From Streptomyces sp. Ru62 (lineage in GTDB: Bacteria > Actinomycetota > Actinomycetes > Streptomycetales > Streptomycetaceae), in NCBI RefSeq assembly GCF_002920615.1, contig NZ_PQSU01000002.1, positions 420,963 to 484,962 of the forward strand: a stretch of DNA of 64,000 nt, written 5' to 3'. Each line of letters starts with the position of its first letter. The first letter of the stretch is position 1. Below the pieces are notes generated by a model, which saw nothing but the letters and a program-made list of their open reading frames with translations, did not search any database and was not told where the DNA came from. Positions 1-8,817 of the stretch are shown in pieces. The position numbers and the translations under genes are program-made.

Positions 1-1441
<1,441 letters not shown>

Positions 1442-1442
1442 C

Positions 1443-2609
1443 ATGACCGCCGGACACGAGGACGCACGGGGCGCCGAAAGCGGCGGACAGCACGGGGAGC
1501 TCGGGGAGCACGGACAGCACGGGGGGCAGCGGGAGCCCGGACAGCGCGGGGAGCAGCGAGGGGACGGCGAGCGCGGGGAGCAGTGGGGGAGCCGCGAGCA
1601 CGGGGAGCGGTGGAGGAACGGCGAGTACGGCGTGTACGGGGGGCAGCGGGGGAACGGCGAGCGCGGGGACGGGGAGCGCGGGGAGCAGTGCGGGAGCGGC
1701 GAGTACCGCGAACACGGCGAGCACGGGGGGTACGACGGCATGGACGCCCTCATGGCCGCGATCACCGGAGACCCCCTGCCGGAGGAGGCCCGGCGGGACC
1801 CCGTCCTCCTCGCCGAACACCGGGCGGCCGAGGCCGACGTGGCCGTGCTGCGGGACCAACTCGCGTGGCTGGCCGGGGCGCTGACGGGGGAGGACACCGT
1901 GGAGGAGGCCGAGTCGTCCCCGGACGCCGTCTCCGCCCCGCCCCCGGCCCGGCGCCCCCGCAGCCGTACCCACTCCTCCGCCCCCACCCGGCCGGCCGGG
2001 CCGCCCCGCCCCGGGCGGGCGAGTGGGCCCCGCCGGGCCCTGCGGATCGCGCTCGGCTCGCTCGCCGGTGCCGCGGCCTTCTCCCTGGTCCTGGGCTTCG
2101 GCTGGCTGGTGGCCGAGGGCGGTGGTGGCGGCGGGGCGGACGACAAGAGCGGGGCCTCGTCGGCGGCCAAGGGGAATGCCGACGCGACGGGCCAGGAGGC
2201 CGGGCCCGGCGGACGGCCGGCGGACCCGGAGCGGGAGCTGGCCTGCTCCCGGCTCGTCGTGGAGGGCACTGTGGCGCGGGTGGAACGGGAGAAGGACGCT
2301 CCCGGGAGCGCCGTCCCCGGGAGCGGCCCTGGGAGCGCCGCGAGCGCCCCCGGCAGCCGGGTCACGCTGACCGTGGTCCGCTCCTACCGGCCCGCGCAGG
2401 GCCCGGCCGAGGTCCGCTTCCTGCTCGACGTGGACGCGCGGCCGGCACCCCGCGTGGGCCAGCACGTGCTGGTGCGGGTCGGCCGGGGCGAGCGGTACGC
2501 GAGCCTGTGGGCCGTCGGTGACTCCCGCGTGGCCGCCGCCCGCGCCTGGGTCACCGAGGCCCTGCCCGGTTCCCGGACCCTGGCCTGCCCCTCGGGCGAC
2601 GCGTCCTGA
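1443..2609 (+). CDS. Putative membrane anti-sigma partner with N-terminal Gly/Glu/Arg/His repeat
   Basis: This 388-residue protein probably controls the sigma factor encoded one base upstream. Residues 12-98 are low-complexity, built from G-E-R/H-G-E/Q units. Residues about 100-145 (MDALMAAITGDPLPEEARR and following helices) look like a cytoplasmic sigma-binding segment. A Pro/Arg linker follows, then one membrane helix at about 200-223, a glycine run and an exported domain of about 150 residues with two cysteines. Met100 (position 1740) has a G-rich stretch upstream and could be an alternative start that removes the repeat. Tight coupling to the sigma gene favours 1443. No zinc anti-sigma HxxxCxxC motif is visible, so the role rests on context and topology. 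Confidence 0.7.
   Translation: MTAGHEDARGAESGGQHGELGEHGQHGGQREPGQRGEQRGDGERGEQWGSREHGERWRNGEYGVYGGQRGNGERGDGERGEQCGSGEYREHGEHGGYDGMDALMAAITGDPLPEEARRDPVLLAEHRAAEADVAVLRDQLAWLAGALTGEDTVEEAESSPDAVSAPPPARRPRSRTHSSAPTRPAGPPRPGRASGPRRALRIALGSLAGAAAFSLVLGFGWLVAEGGGGGGADDKSGASSAAKGNADATGQEAGPGGRPADPERELACSRLVVEGTVARVEREKDAPGSAVPGSGPGSAASAPGSRVTLTVVRSYRPAQGPAEVRFLLDVDARPAPRVGQHVLVRVGRGERYASLWAVGDSRVAAARAWVTEALPGSRTLACPSGDAS
1471..1735 (+). repeat. Degenerate purine-rich tandem repeat inside the anti-sigma gene
   Basis: Imperfect units such as GGCGAGCGCGGGGAGCAG recur about every 9-18 bases. All are multiples of three, so the encoded G-E-R/H-G-E pattern stays in frame. The coding strand is almost pyrimidine-free here, unlike the flanking sequence. 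Confidence 0.8.
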
Positions 2610-2617
2610 GCGGGAAA

Positions 2618-2655
2618 GAGAGGGGCGGGCGCCCGTCAGGACGCCCGCCCCTCTC
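2618..2655. terminator. Bidirectional intrinsic terminator
   Basis: A perfect 14-bp stem (GAGAGGGGCGGGCG paired with CGCCCGCCCCTCTC) has a 10-base loop. It lies between the convergent anti-sigma and protease genes. There is no long T run, which is usual for Streptomyces. Confidence 0.85.
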
Positions 2656-2671
2656 CGTGCGTGTCACCCCG

Positions 2672-5600
2672 TTACGGCGTGACCTTCTCGATCTTCACGC
2701 TGCCGCTGCCCGCGACCGTGCCGTGGGCGTTCACGAGCTGGACCCGGCCGAAGAACTCGCGGCCGGCCGGGGCCTGGGCGGCGGCCGTGACCTGGCCGGT
2801 CACCGTCGCCGAGGCGCCCGTGCCGAGCTTGACCGGGGCGGAGCCGTCGACCGTGACGGAACCGAGCGCGGTGGAGAAGAACACGTCCCGGTAGTCGTAG
2901 TCGGTCGAGCCGGCCGGGACGGAATAGCCCACGACCTCGATGGTGTAGGTGCCGGCGGCCGGGGACGGCACGGACACCGCCTCCTCCGAGTCGCCGTCGG
3001 CGGACTTGCCGACCTCCTTGCCGGACGCGTCGTACACCGTCAGGTCCAGGTCGGCCGCGGTGTCCGAGACGCCCCCGATGGCGACGTCGAGCGAGGTGGC
3101 GCCGGCCGGGACCTCCACCGTGCTGGTCTGGGTCTCACCCTCCTTGATGGCCGGGCGGGCGGTCTTGGCGGAGCCGAGCGGGCCGCCGACCAGCTTGCCG
3201 TCCAGCGCGGCGTACGCGTTGGTCACCTTCCAGGAGGCGGTGGCCGGGGTGCCCACCTTGGCCTCGGGGACGGTCACGGTCTCCGGGTCGAAGGCGGCGC
3301 CGAGGACGGTGACGTCCAGCCGGTACGGGTTGTCGAGCAGCGGGGAGGTCCGCCGGGCCTCGACCTCCACCTCCCAGACGCCGGGCTGCGGGTCGGCGTA
3401 GGAGCGCACGTCGGGCTTGCAGCCGTTGCCGTCCAGGTAGTTGTTGTAGCAGTACGGGGTCGAGGTGTTGTCGGACGGGACGCCGTACGGGTGGACGGCG
3501 ATGAACCGGGTCTGGCTCTTGTCCTTCAGCCCGCCGATCGCGACCTCCAGCGAGGTCGCGCCCTCGGGCACGGTCAGGAAGTAGGAGCGCGTGCTGTTGC
3601 GCTGCACCGAACCGGACACGGAGTAGGTGTACTTCACCGGGGCCGCGACCACGACGGTGGACAGGATCTGCTTGTCGGTGCCCTCGGTCCGCGGGTCGTC
3701 GACCTCCAGGATCGCGCTCTTGATGCCCTCGGACTTCGGGGCCGCCTGGACCTTGACGGTGACCGGCTGGTTCAGCGGCAGCCTGACGTCGTCGTCGCCG
3801 ACGATCCGGAAGGTGTCGCCGGCGTTGTTCGCGAAGCGGAGCTCGTGCCGGACCGCCTTGTCCGGGCCGGACGTACGGGTGATCGTCACGTCGTACGTCT
3901 TCTTCTCGCCCGCCTTCAGGCCGCCCTCGCGGTCGTAGAGGCCGGTGCCGAAGCCGGGGGTCTTGAGGGCGTAGTCGATCGCGGTGTCGACCGGGGCCTT
4001 CACGGTGTACTCGTGGGCGGTGGCGTCGTCCTTGATCGACTCCCAGGCGTCCACGATGTCGATGAGGCCCGCGCCCTCCTCGTACGCCTGCACGCCCTTG
4101 ATGTGGTCGGCGGTCGAGGTCAGCGCCGTGCGCAGCTTGGCGGGCGTGAGGTCGATGCCCTTCTGCCTGGCGGCGCTCAGCAGCAGCGCGGAGGCGCCGG
4201 TGGCCTGCGGGGAGGCCATCGAGGTGCCCTGGAGCATGGAGTAGCCGGCCGGCAGTGAGTAGCCGGCCTCGGCGACCGGGGAGCCCGGCAGCCAGGTCTG
4301 GGTGGTGTTGATCGCGGCGCCGGGCGCGCTGAGGGTCGGTGTGAAGCCGCCGTCCTCACGCGGGCCGCGCGAGGAGAAGGGCATCATCGCGTACTTCTTC
4401 TCCACCACCGACCCGTAGTTCGCAGCCCAGGTCTCCTTGGAGATGGTCGCGCCGACGGAGATCACCTTGTCGGCGAGGCCGGGGTCGCCGATGGTGTTGG
4501 CGCCGGGGCCGGAGTTGCCGGCGGAGATCACCAGCTGGACGCCGTAGGTGTCGATGAGCCGGGTGTACAGCTCGGCGCGCGCGTTGTTGCCGTCGTTCAG
4601 CGCGGGCAGGCCGCCGATCGACATGTTGACGATGTCGACCCCGCGCTCGGTGACGAGGTCGATCATGCCCTCGGTGAGGGCGACGTTGGTGCAGCCGCCG
4701 GTCCAGGTGCAGGCCCGTGAGGAGACCAGCTTGGCGCCGGGCGCCGCGCCGTTCATCCTGCCGCCGAACAGGCCGTTGGCGGCGGTGATGCCGGCGACGT
4801 GGGTGCCGTGCTCGGACTCGATGACGCCGATGTTGACGTAGTCGGCCTTCGCGCCGGAGGAGTTGTAGACGACGTCCTTGCGGGTCTCGACCACGAAGGG
4901 GACGCGCTCCACGACGTCCGTCGCCGGGTCGTCGGTGCCGAAGTACCCGACCTGGTAGCCGTCCTTGTACGGCTTCATCGCCGCGTCGTCGGTGAAGTCC
5001 AGGTTGTCGTTCGTGTCGACGCGGACCGTGCCGGCGGCCGGGTCGTAGAGCACGCCCCAGGCGTCGGCGGTGTCACCGTCCCGGTTGAGGTCGCCCTTCT
5101 CGTCGCCGCCTGCGGTCGCGGACTCGTACATGTAGTTGAACTTGTACGAGCCCTCGGGCGCCGTGAACCTCTCGGTGCCCTGTGAGGCGGTGCTGATGGA
5201 GAAGGACGGGCCCGAGACACCGGTGGTCATCCGCCGCCAGGTGCCGTCGCCGTCGACGACCGGGTCGGTCGCCGTCACCCAGTCGACGATCTTCCGCTCG
5301 CCGGTGGTGGTCTTCTGCAGGGCCGGGTGGCCGAGGTCGACGCCGGAGTCCAGGATGCCGATGGTGATGCCGCGGCCGTCCGCCTTGGGGTGGTCCTCGA
5401 CGAAGTCGACGGCACCGGTCTCGAAGGACGGGTTGTACGGGTTCTCGGCGGGGGTCTTCTTGCCGGGCGCCGGGTAAGTTCCCTTGGCCGCCGAGGACTT
5501 GCTGCCGTTCGGCGTCGGGTCGTCGAGCGGGATCTCCTGCTTGAGGTCGATCGCCTGGACGGAGGAGAGCGTCGCGGCGGCGGCGATGGCCGAGTCCGCC

Positions 5601-5968
5601 CGGCCCGTCGGGACGGTGGCGCGGACGTAACCGAGCTTGTCGTAGGTACGGCCCACCAGGCCGCCCTCGACCGCGTCCAGCTGCCCGGCGACCTGCTCCG
5701 TCTTCCCGGGCGAGGTCGCGATCATCATCGTGACGCTCTTGTCGCCGTCGGCCTTGGCCTCGGCGAGCAGGGCGGCGTCGTCGGAGCCGAGCTTGTCGTG
5801 GGCGGACTTGACGGCGGGGTCGGCGGCCGGGACGGGGGCCGGGTCCGCGGCGAGGGCCAGGGGTATCGGCCCCGCCGCGGAGAGGGCGGCCACGACGCCC
5901 ACGGCCACGGCTATGCGGGCCAGGCGTCTCGGACCGGGTATCGGATCACGCTCGGGCATGTGGGTCAT
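2672..5968 (-). CDS. Secreted subtilisin-family (S8) serine protease, TPP II-like architecture
   Basis: This 1098-residue exported protease has a signal peptide (residues about 15-40, ending near LALAADPA) and a propeptide to about 150. The S8 triad is Asp207 (GILDSGVDLGHP), His387 (EHGTHVAGI) and Ser583 (GTSMASP), with oxyanion Asn485 (ISAGNSGPG). About 180 residues separate Asp and His, far more than the roughly 30 of subtilisin. That insertion resembles tripeptidyl peptidase II and carries a calcium-loop-like DLNRDGDTADAWG. The C-terminal 450 residues are beta-rich, with two similar PPC-like segments beginning VPEGATSLEVAIGG and VPAGATSLDVAIGG. ATG at 5968 is preferred over ATG at 5974, because TGAGGG abuts the latter but sits 6 bases from the former. 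Confidence 0.93.
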   Translation of the reverse strand: MTHMPERDPIPGPRRLARIAVAVGVVAALSAAGPIPLALAADPAPVPAADPAVKSAHDKLGSDDAALLAEAKADGDKSVTMMIATSPGKTEQVAGQLDAVEGGLVGRTYDKLGYVRATVPTGRADSAIAAAATLSSVQAIDLKQEIPLDDPTPNGSKSSAAKGTYPAPGKKTPAENPYNPSFETGAVDFVEDHPKADGRGITIGILDSGVDLGHPALQKTTTGERKIVDWVTATDPVVDGDGTWRRMTTGVSGPSFSISTASQGTERFTAPEGSYKFNYMYESATAGGDEKGDLNRDGDTADAWGVLYDPAAGTVRVDTNDNLDFTDDAAMKPYKDGYQVGYFGTDDPATDVVERVPFVVETRKDVVYNSSGAKADYVNIGVIESEHGTHVAGITAANGLFGGRMNGAAPGAKLVSSRACTWTGGCTNVALTEGMIDLVTERGVDIVNMSIGGLPALNDGNNARAELYTRLIDTYGVQLVISAGNSGPGANTIGDPGLADKVISVGATISKETWAANYGSVVEKKYAMMPFSSRGPREDGGFTPTLSAPGAAINTTQTWLPGSPVAEAGYSLPAGYSMLQGTSMASPQATGASALLLSAARQKGIDLTPAKLRTALTSTADHIKGVQAYEEGAGLIDIVDAWESIKDDATAHEYTVKAPVDTAIDYALKTPGFGTGLYDREGGLKAGEKKTYDVTITRTSGPDKAVRHELRFANNAGDTFRIVGDDDVRLPLNQPVTVKVQAAPKSEGIKSAILEVDDPRTEGTDKQILSTVVVAAPVKYTYSVSGSVQRNSTRSYFLTVPEGATSLEVAIGGLKDKSQTRFIAVHPYGVPSDNTSTPYCYNNYLDGNGCKPDVRSYADPQPGVWEVEVEARRTSPLLDNPYRLDVTVLGAAFDPETVTVPEAKVGTPATASWKVTNAYAALDGKLVGGPLGSAKTARPAIKEGETQTSTVEVPAGATSLDVAIGGVSDTAADLDLTVYDASGKEVGKSADGDSEEAVSVPSPAAGTYTIEVVGYSVPAGSTDYDYRDVFFSTALGSVTVDGSAPVKLGTGASATVTGQVTAAAQAPAGREFFGRVQLVNAHGTVAGSGSVKIEKVTP

Positions 5969-6122
5969 CGACATCCCTCAGGTCAAGGAACGAGCGGACG
6001 GGAGCGCTCAGCCTGACCGAAGGGTTGTGATTTTGGGGACCGTTGACCGAATCGAAATCAAGGTATGGGGAAAACCCGCGATGGGATATGAGTGGATCCG
6101 GCCGGTATGGACCGGAATTCGC

Positions 6123-6665
6123 TCACCCCTCCTTGGAACGGGCGTAATGCCGGGAGGCCTTGGTCCGGTTGCCGCACGCGGCCATCGAGCACCAGCGGCG
6201 GGTGCCGTTCCGGGACGTGTCGAAGAAGTGCAGGATGCAGCCGCCGCCGGCGCAGGTGCGGATCCGCTCGGGGGCCCGGGTGAGCAGGTCCAGGTAGTTC
6301 CGGGCGGCGAGCCAGGCCGGGCCCCAGGCGGGGTCGGCGAACTCGGGCTCCTCGGCCGGACCGCCGGCGGTGAGCCGGGCCCGGATGCGGCCGTGCTCCA
6401 GTACGGCGTCCACGAGCGGCGCCGCCCGCTCCGGTGACCCGTCCACGGCCGCCTCGATCGCCTCGCGCGCCGCGCGCAGGTGGCGCAGCGCCGCCGCGTC
6501 GGCCGGGTGGGTTCCGGCCAGCCCGTTGCTCGCGAGCCAGACCGCCAGCCCGTCGGTGTCCGCGAGCAGGTCCTGGGTGACGCCGTCGCTGTTCCACCGG
6601 GTGTTGAGCAGGTCGAGCGCGAGCGGCTCGCCGGTGAGCGGGCGGGGATCGCGGGCGCTGGACAT
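6123..6665 (-). CDS. CGNR zinc-finger transcriptional regulator
   Basis: This 180-residue protein has an N-terminal ABATE-like domain (LTGEPLALDLLNTRW) and a C-terminal CGNR zinc finger. Four cysteines are visible: C in RTCAGGGC (two), then RRWCSMAACGNRTKASRHY (two), the typical CGNR signature. Family members are putative stress or metabolite regulators. ATG at 6665 has a strong GAGGAGGAG ribosome-binding site. It is divergent from the VOC gene at 6790, and the 124-base gap contains an inverted repeat that could be its own operator. The target is probably the neighbouring gene and itself, by inference. Confidence 0.9.
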   Translation of the reverse strand: MSSARDPRPLTGEPLALDLLNTRWNSDGVTQDLLADTDGLAVWLASNGLAGTHPADAAALRHLRAAREAIEAAVDGSPERAAPLVDAVLEHGRIRARLTAGGPAEEPEFADPAWGPAWLAARNYLDLLTRAPERIRTCAGGGCILHFFDTSRNGTRRWCSMAACGNRTKASRHYARSKEG

Positions 6666-6708
6666 CGGGCACTCCTCCTCGGCTAACCGGTCAAGCCTAC
6701 GTGAGCGG

Positions 6709-6756
6709 TTGACTCCATCGAATCTAACCCCCTAACGTGAAATACGAAGGTTAGAA
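6709..6756 (+). promoter_or_regulatory. Promoter with flanking inverted repeat upstream of the VOC gene
   Basis: TTGACT (6709-6714) and TAACGT (6733-6738) are separated by 18 bases, a good principal-sigma promoter. The inverted repeat TCTAACC (6723-6729)/GGTTAGA (6750-6756) lies across the spacer and the predicted start site. Another CTAACC half-site is at 6683-6688, in front of the CGNR gene. Confidence 0.6.
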
Positions 6757-6789
6757 ATGCCCGGTGAGGGCACGCCGAAGGGAAGAGCC

Positions 6790-7236
6790 ATGACCTTGAG
6801 CACCGGCCACACGGGCCTGAACGTCACCGATCTCGACCGCTCGCTCGCCTTCTACCGGGACGTCCTCGGCTTCACCGTGCTCGCCGAGGGCAAGGAGGAC
6901 GACCGGCGCTACGCGTTCCTCGGCAACGGCGGCGACCGGCCCGTCCTCACCCTCTGGCAGCAGGCGCAGGGGTCGTACGACCGGGACCGGGCGGGACTGC
7001 ACCACCTGGCCTTCACCGCCGACACGATGGACCGGGTCCGTGAGTACGAGCGTGCGCTCAGGGCCGCCGGGGCCGACTTCGCGCACGACGGGGTGGTCGC
7101 CCACCGGGAAGGAGCGGCCTCCGGCGGGATCTTCTTCCACGACCCGGACGGCACCCGCCTGGAGATCTCCGTCCCGCACGGCGCCGAGCAAGCCCCCGCC
7201 CCGCACGCCGCCGCTCCGACCTGCGGCTTCTTCTAG
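6790..7236 (+). CDS. VOC-superfamily (glyoxalase/bleomycin-resistance fold) protein
   Basis: This is a 148-residue single-domain protein of two beta-alpha-beta-beta-beta modules. Likely metal ligands are His in TGHTGLNVTDLDRS, His in GLHHLAFTAD and Glu near the end in RLEISVP, as in glyoxalase I and ring-cleavage dioxygenases. The helix motif SLAFYRDVLGF is classic for the superfamily. ATG at 6790 follows AAGGGAAGAG; an upstream in-frame ATG at 6757 has no ribosome-binding site. It is followed 2 bases later by the PPOX-like gene, so the two are probably one transcript. The substrate cannot be assigned; detoxification or lactoylglutathione-type chemistry is possible. Confidence 0.88.
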   Translation: MTLSTGHTGLNVTDLDRSLAFYRDVLGFTVLAEGKEDDRRYAFLGNGGDRPVLTLWQQAQGSYDRDRAGLHHLAFTADTMDRVREYERALRAAGADFAHDGVVAHREGAASGGIFFHDPDGTRLEISVPHGAEQAPAPHAAAPTCGFF

Positions 7237-7238
7237 TC

Positions 7239-8126
7239 ATGAGCGTGTATCACGCGGGCTCGCGGGCCATTCAGGAGCAGACCGGCGTCCGCGACCGGGC
7301 CGACCACGTCGGCCGCTCCCTCGGCCAGGACATCAAGCCGGTCGCGGCGGCCTTCCTGGAGCAGCAGCCCCTGCTGATCGTGGGCGCGGCGGACCCGGAG
7401 ACGGGAAGGGTGTGGGCCTCGGCGCTCACAGGAGCGCCGGGTTTCGTACGGGCGACGGGGCCACGGCGGATGTCCGTCGACGGAGACGCCGCTCGGGCAT
7501 TCGCCGCAACCGACCCGTACCCGGCCGGCGGCCCCCGGGCCGTGGGCACCATCGCCGTCGACCCCAGAACCCGCCGCCGCATGCGCCTCAACGGCCGACT
7601 GCACCCCACGGCGACCGGATTCACCGTGGCAGCGGACCAGGTCTTCTCCAACTGCCCGAAACACATCCAGCGGAGGGAGTCGTACGAAACGGTCGACCGC
7701 ACCCCCGAAGCCCCCCGCCGCCTCACCGTACTCGGCGAGGAGGAAGCGGCCCTCGTCCGGTCCGCCGACACCTTCTTCCTCGCCACCGTGCACGCAGCCG
7801 GTGCCGACGCCAGCCACCGCGGCGGCAATCCCGGCTTCGTCGAGATCACGTCCCCGCGCGAGCTGACCTGGCCGGACTACCCCGGCAACGCGATGTTCCT
7901 CAGCCTCGGCAACCTGCGCACCGACCCGCGCGCCGGTCTGCTCTTCCTGGACTGGGACACGGGCACCACCCTCCAGCTCACCGGCGAGGCCCGGACCGAG
8001 TTCGCTCAGGACGGCGCCCGTACCGTCCGCTTCACACTCACCGAGGCCCTGTGCACCCCGGCCGCCCTGCCCCTGCGCTGGTCCGCGCCGCAGTATTCGC
8101 CCGCCAACCCGGACAACGCGCGCTAA
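7239..8126 (+). CDS. Pyridoxamine 5'-phosphate oxidase-family flavin-binding protein
   Basis: This 295-residue protein has a split-barrel FMN-binding fold. Recognisable parts are LLIVGAADPETGRVWASALTG in the N-terminal half and ADTFFLATVHAAGADASHRGG with PGNAMFLSLGNLRTDPRAG in the second half. These resemble general PPOX/MSMEG-type flavoenzymes that reduce F420- or FMN-linked substrates. The start lies 2 bases after the VOC stop, which implies coupling. It is followed 9 bases later by a Nudix gene on the same strand, so VOC-PPOX-Nudix form a small cluster, possibly for damage control or detoxification. The substrate is unknown. Confidence 0.83.
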   Translation: MSVYHAGSRAIQEQTGVRDRADHVGRSLGQDIKPVAAAFLEQQPLLIVGAADPETGRVWASALTGAPGFVRATGPRRMSVDGDAARAFAATDPYPAGGPRAVGTIAVDPRTRRRMRLNGRLHPTATGFTVAADQVFSNCPKHIQRRESYETVDRTPEAPRRLTVLGEEEAALVRSADTFFLATVHAAGADASHRGGNPGFVEITSPRELTWPDYPGNAMFLSLGNLRTDPRAGLLFLDWDTGTTLQLTGEARTEFAQDGARTVRFTLTEALCTPAALPLRWSAPQYSPANPDNAR

Positions 8127-8135
8127 CGTCCGTCC

Positions 8136-8618
8136 ATGCGACGGAAACTGAGGGTGGCGGCCTACGCCGTGTGCGTCCGCGACGGACAGCTCCTGCTCGC
8201 CCGCTCACCCGCACCGGACGGCACCCCGGAGTGGGTGCTGCCCGGCGGTGGCATGGAGCACGGCGAGGACCCGTACGACACCGTCCGCCGCGAGGTCGGC
8301 GAGGAGACCGGCTACCGCATCGAGGTGACCGGTCTGCTCGGCATCGACTCCTCCCGCCATGTCTTCCCCAGCGGGCGCCCGCGCCGCCGCACCGACCACC
8401 ACGGGGTGCGCATCCTCTACACGGGGGAGGTCGTCGGCGGTGAACTCCGTCACGAGGTGGGCGGTTCCACCGACTTCGCCGCCTGGCAGGACCTCGACGC
8501 CGTACCCACGCTGACCCGGGTGCGGCTGGTCGACACCGCGCTGCGCCTGTGGCGCGAACAGCCGCCGCACGGACACCTGGAGGGCGTTGCGCTACCCCGG
8601 CAGTTGAACGAGGAGTGA
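8136..8618 (+). CDS. Nudix hydrolase
   Basis: This 160-residue protein should hydrolyse a nucleoside diphosphate linked to another moiety, using Mg2+ or Mn2+. A complete Nudix box GX5EX7REUXEEXGU is present at about residues 36-60 (GGMEHGEDPYDTV followed by RREVGEETGY). The strand pattern LLLARSP upstream of the box matches the MutT fold. The start has only a weak ribosome-binding site and lies 9 bases after the PPOX gene, which suggests coupling. Substrate specificity cannot be read from the box, and no MutT-specific 8-oxo-dGTP motif stands out. Confidence 0.92.
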   Translation: MRRKLRVAAYAVCVRDGQLLLARSPAPDGTPEWVLPGGGMEHGEDPYDTVRREVGEETGYRIEVTGLLGIDSSRHVFPSGRPRRRTDHHGVRILYTGEVVGGELRHEVGGSTDFAAWQDLDAVPTLTRVRLVDTALRLWREQPPHGHLEGVALPRQLNEE

Positions 8619-8817
8619 CCGGTCCCGGTCCACCGGCGATCGGCTGCATGACCGCGCCCGGTGACCCGTGATCCACGTACGGTGATTGGCGCTGCGCGTT
8701 GCCGCCGCGTTCACGCGCAGGTCATCCCCGGTGCCAACGATCCACGGTGAGCGGGGCGTTCGCGTCCGTGACGGCCCGCGACCACTGCCGACGCGTTCGC
8801 ACTCGGGGAGACCGCGC

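Noticed and set aside
1471..1735. CRISPR-like repeat array
   Set aside because: Units are irregular, in frame, purine-rich and without unique spacers; they encode a low-complexity peptide.
2657..4258. A 533-codon open frame antisense to the protease
   Set aside because: The opposite strand encodes a clear subtilase; the antisense product is a low-complexity Val/Gly/Arg shadow and crosses the terminator.
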